64,000 bases of DNA from Conchocele bisecta (taxonomy: Eukaryota; Mollusca; Bivalvia; Lucinida; Thyasiridae): positions 83,463,488 through 83,527,487 of the forward strand of contig CM055271.1 of NCBI GenBank assembly GCA_029237695.1. Reading direction: 5' to 3'. Positions 1-9,550 of this stretch are shown piece by piece. The notes under the pieces were generated by a model. That model was not told where the DNA came from. It searched no databases and was given only the letters and a program-made list of their open reading frames with translations. The translations under genes were made by a program, and so were the position numbers. Each line of letters starts with the position of its first letter. Positions within the stretch are counted from its first letter, which is position 1.

Positions 1-599
1 TAGTGCAGGAAATGCGAAACTGTTTATCCATTATAGCAGTTTGCTGTAATCTCATACCTGTTGTTTTGAAGAAGAATTGGTTACCGTCAACGTAAATAAA
101 TATCGAGTGCATGTGCATTTAAGAAATACCCAGTACTTGATTCTTAATGAAAGTTTTGGATTTTGTAAAGAACGTTTAGTGCAACCATAAAACCATAAAA
201 CCATAAAACACACAAGCGTTGGTGCGCTATATATCATAAACATCCATCGTGTTTTGGCACCACATCAGATTCTGATGTTTGACGATAAAAAATTACAATT
301 TTCGAAAAAAAACATAATTTTTTTTTTCGAAAATTGTAGTTTTCTATCGCCACGGGGGAATAATGTTGAAGACTGGACAAGTTTTCAGATGTTACTCTAT
401 GTTGGCAACAAATTTACACATTAAGTTTCAATTGTACTATATATTCCACATTACACAACGTCCAATACAAATACCTGATGCGAATTCTGGGAATAAATAA
501 ATTACTAAATCGCTGTAAGTAGTAGCCTGTGTGATTGTGCTCTTATTCTGGGAATGTACCCATGTGCAACATGTTTAGTCTAGGCCAAGAACTTACCTA
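1..599. other. Non-coding, AT-rich; no gene seen
   Basis: Only short open frames occur and none has splice sites or a recognisable domain. The one clear structure is the inverted repeat at 284-346, listed separately. Confidence 0.6.
284..346. repeat. AT-rich palindrome
   Basis: The left arm CGATAAAAAATTACAATTTT is mirrored by AAAATTGTAGTTTTCTATCG around an A/T loop. The same palindromic word forms the centre of the family I hairpin at 37713-37752, so it behaves as a transferable core rather than random AT sequence. Confidence 0.7.
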
Positions 600-1165
600 T
601 ACTCTGTTTCGCGAAAGCTGCCCAGATTTTGCGGCCATATAAACAATTTAAAAACAATATTTTTTTCGATAATATTAAATTAAAGGAAAATTTAAGAATG
701 AGCCTTCTTTTTATTTCGTGTAATTTGGTCAAATATTGATTTTATTGCGAAAAAAACAATTTCCCCATGTTAAATCCCCATATACATCTTCACAGAGTGA
801 AGATGTCTATGGGGATTTAACATGGGGAACTTTTTTAGAATTTCAGAAATACTGTACCGATTTTTAAAATTTAACTTGTTTTCTTAGAGATCATTTCCAA
901 GCTATCTAGCTAGGTTTCGGAGTCAATTTCCAAACTTTTTCGTTGTTTGACTCCTTCCACAACTCCTCTACCTCTTTTTCCCACATGTTAAATTCCCATA
1001 GAGAAATCAAATTTTCGTAATAAAACCAATATTCGACCAAATTTCACGAAATAAAAAGAAGGCTCATTCTTAAATTTTCATTTAATTTAATATTATCGAA
1101 ACAAATATTGTATTTGAATTGTTTATGTGACCGTAAAAGTTGGGCAGCTTTCGTGAAACAGACAG
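600..1165. mobile_element. Long-TIR foldback element (family Q)
   Basis: The outer arms at about 602-760 and 1010-1165 are inverted copies of each other (CTGTTTCGCGAAAGC on one side, GCTTTCGTGAAACAG on the other). Inside the left half is a second perfect hairpin (762-830) built on CCCCATGTTAAATCCCCAT. No transposase frame is present, so this is non-autonomous. A reverse-oriented fragment of the interior recurs at 26690-26880, showing it is dispersed. Confidence 0.8.
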
Positions 1166-1769
1166 TAAATGATAAGGTTATAACATGCACAATGAATGAA
1201 CGTTAAAAACATTTCTATAGGGGTAAATGATCATTCACTTTTGGCACAACTTAATTTCATCGTTCATAGTTTATATTAAAATGTAAATATGAAAAACGCG
1301 ATATAATGTTCGAATCATTCATAATTTACTTGAAGAACAGAAATCAGATAGAACAGAAAATAGCCACATATAAACTTGAATGATAAACGAGAACAATACA
1401 TTATCAAGTGGGGTAGGTTTAATATTCAGTTAAACATTTCTATTTGACAGGAACACAAATGGAATTATTTCTTTCCTTCTTTTTTCTCATGATTATCTCC
1501 CCTAACGTTAAGCTCTTCTCAACACTACTTTCATGAAAGTCTAATACATTGTCTATGTAACTTGTGTAGTATAATTAGATAATATTATGTTCAATTGCTA
1601 TGCAGTGTACATAATGTATTGAAAAGTGAAAATAAAACATTTAGTCATCACAAAAAAAACACACAACATTTCAATTTTGGCGGGTTTGTAAAACAAATAC
1701 AAAAATAAAGGCCTAAGCGAAAACAAATAAATTAATAACACAAGTTTGACCAGTATTTCATAATGTTAT
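1166..1769. other. AT-rich spacer, nothing recognised
   Basis: No splice-flanked coding segment, tRNA-like or inverted-repeat structure was seen here. Confidence 0.5.
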
Positions 1770-1774
1770 AATAT

Positions 1775-2094
1775 CTACGTACTATCAAATATGTACGTCC
1801 AAGAGCTCTCCATATATAAAATCATTTTGTTTACACTGTTTAACACACAAAATTCGTTTACAGAAGCTAAGTTGAACCCTTTCAACAGTTTGTGCCTGCG
1901 TGAAACCCCACACTTCTGAGCCATAATGTAAAAAGGTATAATAAGTTTATCAAATAGATCTAGTATGTGCTTAGCAGACACATCTGTACAGTTATATACA
2001 TATGCATTGAATTTAAAAACCGCCTTGCTTGCTTGCCCAGCCAATGTGTTTGTAGAGTATGCAAAGAACCACATGTAGTAAAGACAATACCTAG
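1775..2094 (-). pseudogene. LINE reverse transcriptase fragment (C-terminal part)
   Basis: Read on the minus strand with one frame change, it gives the non-LTR RT thumb-region phrases LDLFDKLIIP, LHYGSEVWGF and later KQNDFIYGEL. These are typical of the segment after the RT catalytic core in non-LTR retrotransposons. The two phrases lie in different frames, so the copy is dead. It is cut on its upstream side by a family A element at about 2095. The same segment appears again at 2428-2985, so two copies lie side by side. Confidence 0.75.
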
Positions 2095-2427
2095 ATATAG
2101 AGAATAGTATGTCAGTGCCGTGAATGGGAAAAAATATCTGGCAAGGCTCAGGAAACAGAAAATATAATTTCTTTATTTCTCATCAGAAGTATATGTAGTG
2201 ACCACCATTTGAACCGTCTCGCCGAGACGGTTCAAATGAGTGGTCACAACATATACTTTAGTTCAGAAATAAGGAAAATATATAGAGAATAGTAGGTTAG
2301 TGCCGTGAATGGGAAAAAGGCAAGGCTTAGGAAACGGGATGGGCGAGGCTCTGCCGAGCACATCCCGTTTCCGTGCCGCGTCAGATTTGTTCCCATTCAC
2401 GGCACTAACCTACTATTCTATTTATCC
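2095..2427. mobile_element. Family A hairpin, duplicated start with nested palindrome
   Basis: A truncated left part of family A (2095-2157) is followed by a separate palindrome (about 2157-2280; TTTGAACCGTCTCG/CGAGACGGTTCAAA core at its dyad) and then by a fresh copy of the A hairpin (2281-2425). The A copy stops inside the TTTATCCCGT module, directly abutting LINE sequence. Confidence 0.75.
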
Positions 2428-2985
2428 CGTGAAACCCCACACTTCTGAGCCATCATGTAAAAAGGTATAATAAGTTTATCAAATAGATCTAGTATGTGCT
2501 TAGCAGGCACATCTGCACAGTTATATAAATATGCATTGTCTTAAAGTCACTCTTTTTATTGAATTTCCGACCACATGGTCTTTATCAAAATAGTGTGAAA
2601 ATGTTTTGGCAGTCCTACATGACGTTACTAACATCCGGTTTACTACTAGACTATGGACGTCATGTAGGACTGCCAAAACATTTTCACACTATTTTGATAA
2701 AGACCATGTGGTCGTTCAATAAAAAGAGTGACTTTAAAACAATGTGTATTAAATGCGCTTCCCTTCGGAGGTTATTGGAAATTACTATATAAATATGTAT
2801 TGAATTTAAAAACCGCTTTGCTTGCTTGCCCAGCCGGCGTGTTTGTAGCGTATGCAAAAGAACCACCTGTAGTAAAGACAATACCTAGGTATATACATTT
2901 GCTAACAATTTCTATCACACTATTTCTTCGCAGCATACCACCTTTTCTAAATATCAATATTTTTGTTTTTAGAGTCTACAATCAG
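2428..2985 (-). pseudogene. Second LINE RT fragment, split by hairpin P
   Basis: Minus-strand translation gives KCIYLGIVFTTGGSF and TNTPAGQASKAVFKFN (2790-2957), and after the hairpin the LDLFDKLI...GSEVWGF region (2428-2537). It duplicates 1775-2094 and extends further upstream in the RT. Hairpin P (about 2538-2785) sits in the middle. The reading frame is broken, and no intact ORF or endonuclease is present. Confidence 0.7.
2538..2785. mobile_element. Hairpin element P, copy 1
   Basis: The arms at about 2540-2625 and 2656-2745 are near-perfect inverted copies. Key words are ACCACATGGTCTTTATCAAA and TTTGGCAGTCCTACATGACG, with a ~30-bp loop. A second copy lies at 53158-53430. No coding capacity. 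Confidence 0.8.
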
Positions 2986-3076
2986 ACGCCATTTTGGCAA
3001 TATACATGTAAAATACGTAATCCATGTTGTAAACCATATTCAGATTCGGCGAAAGAAAGTTACAGTATCATCTGCA

Positions 3077-3433
3077 TATAATTCCAGCACAAAAATATTT
3101 ACACAATTCCCTAACATTTGATTGGCCCGTAGCAAGTCTCTGTCCAAAGTTTATATTCCAGTAAACTCCCACGCCGAACTACTTTCCGTAATCGTGAGGC
3201 GCAGTTAAAATAATTCTTAAGAAAACAGAAAATAAACACATTATCTTGATGAATTTATTTAAAATGCTGGAATTATAAGGAATGAATGGCCTTTTTGTGG
3301 AATTTATCGGGGATATAAACTTGGAAAAGTCGCGGGAATACTGGACGAGGCCTTCCGGCCTTCGTCCAGTATTCCCGCGACTTTTCCAAGTTTATACCCC
3401 GATAAATTCCACAAAAAGGCCATTCATTCCTAT
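3077..3433. mobile_element. Composite element I, copy 1
   Basis: It has two modules. Module 1 (3077-3275) has TTCCAGCA/TGCTGGAA inverted ends. Module 2 (3276-3433) is a near-perfect hairpin whose arms begin GGAATGAATGGCCTTTTTGT and meet at a GGCCTTCCGGCC dyad. The same two modules adjoin each other at 18746-19098 (reverse) and 37437-37829, so they move as one unit or share an insertion history. No ORF of interest. Confidence 0.8.
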
Positions 3434-3595
3434 AATAGTAATACAAACAATTTTAGTGAGTCTATATTATTCCATAAATTGCACATTTCACGACATTGTT
3501 ATGTTCTAAATCCTTTAGATACATTGCAAATAAGAATTGTGGTAGGCCCTCGCCTTGTCGCACACCAGTGTGACACATCAATTCATCACTGTACT

Positions 3596-3764
3596 GGGCC
3601 CGGTTGTTCAAAACATCCGTTAGCTTAACGGACTGTTAAATCCTTAACTGAATGGTTAAAATCTCTGTTTTAACAGAGATTTTAACCATTCAGTTAAGGA
3701 TTTAACAGTCCGTTAAGGATTTAACAGTCCGTTAAGCTAACTGGAGTTTTGAACAACCGGGCCC
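3596..3764. mobile_element. Palindromic MITE H, copy 1
   Basis: Inverted ends GGGCCCGGTTGTTCAAAAC and arms full of TTAAC/GTTAA words fold into one long hairpin. The right arm carries an extra ~20-bp duplication of GGATTTAACAGTCCGTTAA compared with copy 2 (19479-19626). Confidence 0.85.
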
Positions 3765-3941
3765 TGGTTGTTACATTTAACGCTAGATTTAGTCATTTTG
3801 TACATAGACATCATGATATTTAATAGTTGTCCTCGAACACCGAGCTTTATAAGCTTATACCACAATATATCTTACCACATAATCAAATGCTTCAGAAAAA
3901 TCAACAAAAGCACAATACAGTTTATGGTTAATGTCTGACAC

Positions 3942-4541
3942 AGGGCTCCAGATATAGACAATAGTAGGTAAGTGCCGTGACTGGGAAAACATATCTGGCA
4001 AGGCTTAGGAAACGGGATGGGCGAGGCTCTGCCAAGCACATCCCGTTTCCGTGCCGCGCCAGATATTTTTTCCCATTCACGGCACTACGTACTATTCTAT
4101 TTATCCCGTCAACACCTACAAATGGCTGTAAAATACAAAAATAGTATTGACTGGATATCAAAAGTGTTTCACTGCACCGTGTTTCACGGCACATACGCAC
4201 TGTGTTGTCGGGATAAAAGGAATTAGTAATTGAGTATTTTCACACTACTGTTTACACGTCAACAGACAGTAATTATTGAAAAGTTTGCTTCGAAATGAAA
4301 ACATGCCGTGGCGTTTCATTAGAATTGTCTCCTTGGAGACAATTCTAATGAAATACCAAGATGTGTTTTCATGAAAAATAAGAAAAATATGCTATATTTG
4401 TGGTCTATTTATTGTTTTCTGCAGCATGATAAATGTACCACAACATTGCATTGCATTGCAACATTGCAATTGCTTTTTGATACACGCTACTTCTGATTTT
4501 AATTGGGTATTTAAGCAAATACGCAGCTTATCTGGAGCTCT
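3942..4541. mobile_element. MITE E, copy 1, interrupted by A
   Basis: Family E ends (GCTCCAGATA / TATCTGGAGC) flank a central hairpin, CATTAGAATTGTCTCC and its complement, at 4315-4351. The left end is separated from the body by a complete family A element at 3955-4216. The uninterrupted copy at 7656-7979 shows the ends are normally contiguous. Confidence 0.8.
3955..4216 (+). mobile_element. Composite element A, inside E
   Basis: The hairpin module (TAGACAATAGTAGG ... CTACGTACTATTCTA) is followed by the TTTATCCCGTCAACAC ... GGGATAAA TIR module. No protein-coding capacity. Its position inside E shows that A was active after this E copy inserted. Confidence 0.8.
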
Positions 4542-4689
4542 GTAACATATGTGAAATCAGTCCATGTATAACAAACATATTGTCTACAGTACCCATTATA
4601 ACCAGATATAAAACCGGTGCCGTGCCTCGACATAGACATGATAATATGTAATGAACTCGGATTAAATTGTAATGTATATACATATGTAT

Positions 4690-5372
4690 TTAACAATTCC
4701 TTCAACTTATAAATAGTTCACATAAGAAAATGAATTTCAATGCGTCTAAATCTTTACAGGACTTTAATACTGTAATTATATTTCGCTCAACAGGTTTCAC
4801 GAAGATCTTGAAAAGTGTAACAGCATACATACAGTGGTTCGAACAGTTCCAACCGCAAACTCCTAAATACATACAGTGGTTCGAACAGTTCCAACCGCAA
4901 ACTCCTAAATACATACAGTGGTTCGAACAGTTCCAACCGCAAACTCCTAAAAATGGCTAAAGAAATATATGTTTGTACCCACAAATTCGTAAAAGTGTGC
5001 TTTGAAACATTAGTAATTCCTGCGATTATCAGGAAACTCAAATCCTGATTTCATTATATACAGCGATATACGCGATGTCACTGTATCCTTAAAATCCCCA
5101 CCCCTGCTACATAATAACATTTACAACGTCACACAGTTTCTATAAGCATATCAGTGCTTACATGTCCGGTTTGCTTCAACGCAGCACAGCAAATCGAGAG
5201 CAGTACGTATGTTCCAGCATGGCACACACAGTTAATTACGTATTTAATACCAACGGCAATTAATTATCAACTCAATTGATGTGCAACAGATTGCGGGCGG
5301 CAGAAATAATAACTTCATGCTCTCCGGTCTTGAATGTCCGCGGATTAATCCGCTGTATGGAACGTAACACCT
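4690..5372. repeat. Dispersed repeat F with embedded minisatellite
   Basis: The stretch around 4725-5365 is repeated, diverged and shorter, at 21120-21430, and in part at 7195-7310 (shared word ATTGATGTGCAACAGA). Compared with the 21-kb copy, this one carries a three-unit minisatellite (4826-4951). No gene recognised. Confidence 0.65.
4826..4951. repeat. 42-bp minisatellite, 3 identical units
   Basis: Units at 4826-4867, 4868-4909 and 4910-4951 each begin TACATACAGTGGTTCGAACA. The 42-bp period is a multiple of three, so both strands stay open across it, but there is no coding context. Confidence 0.95.
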
Positions 5373-5656
5373 GTAGCCTCCTATTTCACCAACATTGTAG
5401 CAAAGTATACTTTGAGGGAGAAATTTTCAATTTTATGATAAATTTATTAATTTTTATTATACTGAATTTATTACATTATCACAGCCAATTTAGCTGTGAT
5501 AATGTAATAAATTCAGTATAATAATTATGCATACTTTTAATCATGCATTTGTTAGTTCTATATGAAATAATGCATTTCAGGAAAAATAAATTATTACTCC
5601 CTCAAAGTATACTTTGCTAGTAAAGTATACTTTGCACTGTTGATGAAATCGGCTAC
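5373..5656. mobile_element. MITE D, copy 1
   Basis: Ends GTAGCC/GGCTAC, the 12-bp palindrome AAAGTATACTTT near the ends, and a central hairpin built on TTATACTGAATTTATTACAT. The left end has one AAAGTATACTTT instead of the usual two. No transposase. Confidence 0.9.
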
Positions 5657-5672
5657 TGGAACACAGACGTAG

Positions 5673-5940
5673 ACATAGAGAATAGTAGGTTAGGGTCGTG
5701 AATGGGAAAACATATCTGGCAAGGCTCAGGAAACGGGATGGGCGAGGCTCTGCCGAGCACATCCCGTTGCCGTGCCGCGCCAGATATTTTTTCCCATTCA
5801 CGGCACTAACCTACTATTCTATTTATCCCGTCAACACCTACAAATGGCTGTAAAATGCAAAAATTGTATTGACTGGATATCAAAAATGTTTCACGGCACT
5901 GTGTTTCACGGCACATACGCACTGTGTTGACGGGATAAAT
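5673..5940 (+). mobile_element. Composite element A, copy
   Basis: A complete hairpin module (TAGAGAATAGTAGGTTAG ... CTAACCTACTATTCTA) joined to the TTTATCCCGTCAACAC/GTGTTGACGGGATAAA module. It follows D copy 1 by only 16 bp. Confidence 0.85.
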
Positions 5941-5968
5941 ACATGTATGGAGACATCAGTTCCCGATA

Positions 5969-6325
5969 CAGTGGAACCTCTCTAAACCGAACACACATAA
6001 ATCCCATAGATGCCTAATTATAATGGGTTTTACTGTCATTAATATCTGATGGTAATGTCTCTTCATGATCACAAAGCATGAAACCATGTATTGGAGTGGT
6101 TATATGCCTGATTTATAGTGGAACTTCTCCAAACCGGAGAACGTTTTCTTGTAAACACTTATTGGATTTACATGCAGTCTGTGCAGCCTATGTTCAATAA
6201 ATTGTAAATCCATCAATTGAAATTTCCAGACTATCTGCCTGATTTACAGTGGAACTTCTCAAAACTGGACACCCTGGGGACCTCCCAGGGTGTCCAGTTT
6301 GGAGAGGCTCCACTGTACAGTGGAA
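5969..6325. mobile_element. Remnants with CAGTGGAACCTCTC-type ends
   Basis: Three partial copies of the end CAGTGGAACCTCTCTAAACC occur (5969, 6117, 6246). A hairpin at 6248-6320 (GACACCCTGGGGACCTCCCA at the dyad) pairs two ends directly, as at 38548-38610. TIRs of this type are known from pogo/Tc1-mariner-like elements; here no transposase remains. A fragment of MITE N lies between (6140-6235). Confidence 0.6.
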
Positions 6326-6412
6326 CAGAACATCATGAACACTTATGTGTGCTAAATGGTATGGGCGTCAGTGGATACTATCTGTTCAGCTCCAGATAAG
6401 ATTTAGCCTTAA

Positions 6413-6520
6413 AGAGTGGAGCGCGTGGTTTAGCGGTCTGAGGCGTCGGACTGCTGATCTTACGGTCGTGGGTTCGAGCTTCACCTGATGCGTGCGTTGT
6501 GTCCTTGATCAAGACATTTC
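6413..6520 (+). mobile_element. tRNA-derived SINE head (tRNA-Ser-like)
   Basis: A box-A-like word (TGGTTTAGCGG) and a box-B-like word (GGTTCGAGCTT) are spaced as in a tRNA, with a CTGCTGA loop suggesting a GCT anticodon. The body word GTGTCCTTGATCAAGACA follows, a phrase typical of animal SINEs. Arm pairing is poor, so this is not a functional tRNA gene. The tail is cut by MITE D copy 2. Confidence 0.65.
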
Positions 6521-6812
6521 ATCAACATTGCAAAGTATACTTATCTAGCAAAGTATACTTTGAGGGAGAAATTTTCAATTTAAGGATAAATTTATTAATT
6601 TTTATTATACTGAATGTATTACATTATCACAGCCATTTTGTCTGTGATAATGTAATAAATTCAGTATAATAATTCTGCATACTTTTAATCATGAAATATA
6701 TGCAGTGGTTAGTTCTATATGAAATAATGCATTTCGGGAAAATAAATGATTACTCCCTCAAAGTATACTTTGCTAGATAAATATACTTTGCAATGTTGAT
6801 GAAATGGGCTAC
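6515..6812. mobile_element. MITE D, copy 2
   Basis: Diverged terminal AAAGTATACTTT pairs at both ends and the central hairpin GTGATAATGTAATAAATTCA. It is inserted in SINE sequence. Confidence 0.88.
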
Positions 6813-6894
6813 TGGAGCGTTGTGAATATGTGTTCCGACATGTGGGGTGCCATTCATGTGGCATTGCGAGATTTCGCGTTACTTCATATCCCAT

Positions 6895-7165
6895 ATATGA
6901 GACACGCCATGTGATTTTGTATCTTCGGACATCTGTATAATTTCATGAAATACGTTTACAAAATTTACGATATTTTCCGTAAATGGCATCAAAAGTCGAC
7001 AAAAGTTTCAGAGTACATGCGGAATATTCCGCATACGTGCTCTGAAAATGTTGTCAACTTTTTACTTTATTTATGAAAAATATTGTAAATTTTGTAAATG
7101 TTTTTAATCAAATTACGCAGATGTCCGAAGGTACAAAATCCCATGGCGTGTCTCATATTACGCCC
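6895..7165. mobile_element. Palindromic element G, copy 1
   Basis: An imperfect ~265-bp inverted repeat with ends AGACACGCCATGTGATTTTG / CCATGGCGTGTCT and dyad ATGCGGAATATTCCGCAT. A second clear copy lies at 25107-25350; diverged relatives lie at 21540-21960 and 24390-24615. Confidence 0.8.
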
Positions 7166-7194
7166 GTGCCTGGAACCAGCAGGGTGGGAAATAC

Positions 7195-7655
7195 ACTTAT
7201 AACTGTACTTCACATATTCGATTGATGTGCAACAGACTCAGAGCGGTACATGTATAAAACTGTTCACAGACCCTACATTCCACCCATCAATCCGCTATGT
7301 GGAACGGTGCTACAGCCCGCGCCGACGTAAAATGTTTCAAGTCGAAATAAGCGCCGGATTTTTACGAATTCCCCTTCAGCTACATGCAGAAGATACTGCA
7401 TAAACACATGTTCGTCTAGTAACCGGCGCAAGAAATTTCCACCGGTTACAAGACGAAAATATGTGTTTATGCGATAGCTCTCTGTAGTGGCATTTCCTCA
7501 TAATGTGGTGAAGGTTAGATAAAACTAAATAGATCGCCACGAAGGCCAAGGTCACCAAGGTCAATGTCACAATATATACAAAAGTATTGACACAAAGGTT
7601 AAAAGGACATATCAGGCTCTTTTTTGTAATACTATAAAAACTAAAAACGTGTTAC
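7195..7655. other. F fragment and small hairpin; no gene
   Basis: A partial F repeat (about 7195-7310) is followed by a hairpin at 7397-7470 with arms built on TAAACACATGTTCGTC and the dyad CCGG...CCGG. No splice-flanked coding segment was seen. Confidence 0.5.
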
Positions 7656-7979
7656 AGGGCTCCAGATAAGCTGCGTAATTGCTTAAATACCCAATTGAAA
7701 GCAGAAGTAGCGAGTATCAAAAAGCAATACAAATGTTGTGGTACCTTTATCATGCTACAGAAAACATCTTGGTATTTCATTAGAATTGTCTCCAAGGAGA
7801 CAATTCTAATGAAATGCCAAGACATGTTTTCATTTCAAAGCAAACTATTCAATAATTGCGGTCTGTTGACGTGTAAACAGTAGTGTGATTTTATTTTAAC
7901 CAATTAAAATTTTGAAATACCCAATTGCTTCAGAAATGATGGAGTAACAATACTCAATTAGTAATTCCTTATCTGGAGC
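7656..7979. mobile_element. MITE E, copy 2 (uninterrupted)
   Basis: Complete E: GGGCTCCAGATAAG ... CTTATCTGGAGC ends and a central hairpin GTCTCCAAGGAGAC. It serves as the reference empty site for the insertions into the E copies at 3942-4541 and 35862-37319. Confidence 0.85.
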
Positions 7980-8099
7980 GTGGTGTTATCATCTATTTTC
8001 ACCCATATAGGTGCATAACTATCGGATTTCCTATTTTAAGATAGAAAAGCCGATACTTATGTACCAACATCGGTGAAAATTGAAACAACCCATCAGTCA

Positions 8100-8275
8100 T
8101 AGTATCGTCATATATCTTCAATTAAACCACTTTACACAGGGCCATGATGTCGTTTAATTGAAGATATCTGGCGATACTAGGACCGCTGTAATTCTTTTAT
8201 CAGGATTTTTTTTTTTTATTAATTATATAAAAAATAAAGATGAGTTTTCATCATGGCCCTGTGTAAAGTGATTGA
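8100..8275. repeat. Interleaved inverted repeats
   Basis: CACTTTACACAGGGCCATGATG-type sequence at about 8129-8150 is inverted at 8250-8271, and ATCTTCAATTAAAC at 8117 is inverted at 8154. The pairs interlock. Probable MITE remnant; family not recognised. Confidence 0.55.
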
Positions 8276-8511
8276 TATTATTTTTACATGACTACGTTTA
8301 CACCCTGGGAACTTTCATGCCTCAGTTGGTGTTTTAATTACCGTAATAACCCTAAATATTCTGACACCATTTGTTTGAATAGGGGTCTCCAAAAACAAAT
8401 TGTATCCAAATACATTGTTATTGTGAGTCACATACTATTTATTGTTATTACGTTAATACATAATTACTGGTAAATATATAGAACACACACGCCCACGCAC
8501 GTACGCACGCA

Positions 8512-8543
<32 letters not shown>

Positions 8544-9386
8544 CACAGAGCTGAATCGACAGTCTGCGATGGTGATATCTAGGCCACAAATCCACGACAC
8601 ACCCAGTTAATTATGTATTGGACATCATGAGAAAATAAGCCCATTATGTGTGCGATAAGTGTAGTGCCAGATCCGCGCAGTCTGATCAGGACTTATTCAC
8701 TGTTTGCTGTCGTTGGGAATAATCTAACGATGGAGGTAGAGATCCGCTCTAAAATACATATTAGTTATCGTTACCATAGTTTATGTTATTTCTGTTTATC
8801 TTATTTTAAGCTGATGTTTTTTCTACATTTTTTCTATATAGGTTACAGACGTTGTGTACACTTCTTCTCTATACCTTTCAGTCAATCGATCTTGGTGTGT
8901 TTATGCCGAAAAAAATGTTAAGTACATTTGTGTATGCAATTCTATATAATTTCTACTTTACACATCTCTACCTAAATTAGTATACCTGTTTATCACAACA
9001 AGTGGAAGATATAATGCTGTATATTTTCAATTTCACACATCTTCGACGGGCGTATATTGTGATTTACGGCACTCTTGTTTAAAACTACTTTGATCAGTTT
9101 GGTAAAGGTTTGAAATTCGACATTTTCATTTTTGTCACACAATATCAACAAAAGCAATAGCAACAAAAGTGACCCCCATTTCTTTGTTTATGCACATATT
9201 TCGATATTGTTTCAGACAACCAAACTGTTATTGGGACACACCAGGAAAGCAAGATTTTATTATATTTATACATTATAATAAAATGCATGGGTAATGTTCA
9301 AGGAACACTGATTCGAGAGGTCATTTATTTTAAAGTTGCACATATGTTTGACACATACGTGTGTCATATTACCGTCGGGAGCGCAC
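8276..9386. other. Intergenic sequence with microsatellite
   Basis: The only clear feature is a (CACG)n then (CA)n run at about 8482-8548. No gene is supported. The end near 9324 holds the probable poly(A) signal of the NXPE gene. Confidence 0.55.
9324..9329 (-). promoter_or_regulatory. Candidate poly(A) signal of NXPE gene
   Basis: AATAAA on the minus strand, about 205 nt downstream of the NXPE stop codon and beyond the inserted family C element. A second candidate lies near 9255. Inferred only from motif and position. Confidence 0.4.
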
Positions 9387-9550
9387 ATCTATTGTCTACA
9401 TACACACATGTATCAGGCTCGGCTCGGAAACGGTAGGAATTCCTCGGCAAGCCTCGGAATTCCTACGCGTGTCCTAGCCTTGCCTGATAAACTTGATATC
9501 AAAAGACACTAGCCTGGTATTCTCTATCTATTGTCTACATACACACATGT
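9387..9550. mobile_element. Truncated element C flanked by 25-bp duplication
   Basis: The body 9412-9525 is the inner and right part of family C (GGCTCGGCTCGGAAACGG ... TGATATCAAAAGACACTAGC ... TATTCTCTAT). It is bracketed by an exact 25-bp direct repeat (9387-9411 and 9526-9550) that contains the last codons and stop of the NXPE gene. The left arm seen in the 39.5-kb copy is missing. Confidence 0.8.

Noticed and set aside
1775..2985. Host gene with an FDKLIIP / GSEVWGF domain
   Set aside because: These phrases belong to non-LTR reverse transcriptases and the frame is broken.
4730..5041. Open frames on both strands with a 14-residue repeat (YIQWFEQFQPQTPK on plus)
   Set aside because: A direct result of a 42-bp minisatellite whose period is a multiple of three; no coding context on either strand.
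6413..6487. tRNA-Ser gene
   Set aside because: Stems are poorly paired and a SINE body phrase follows.
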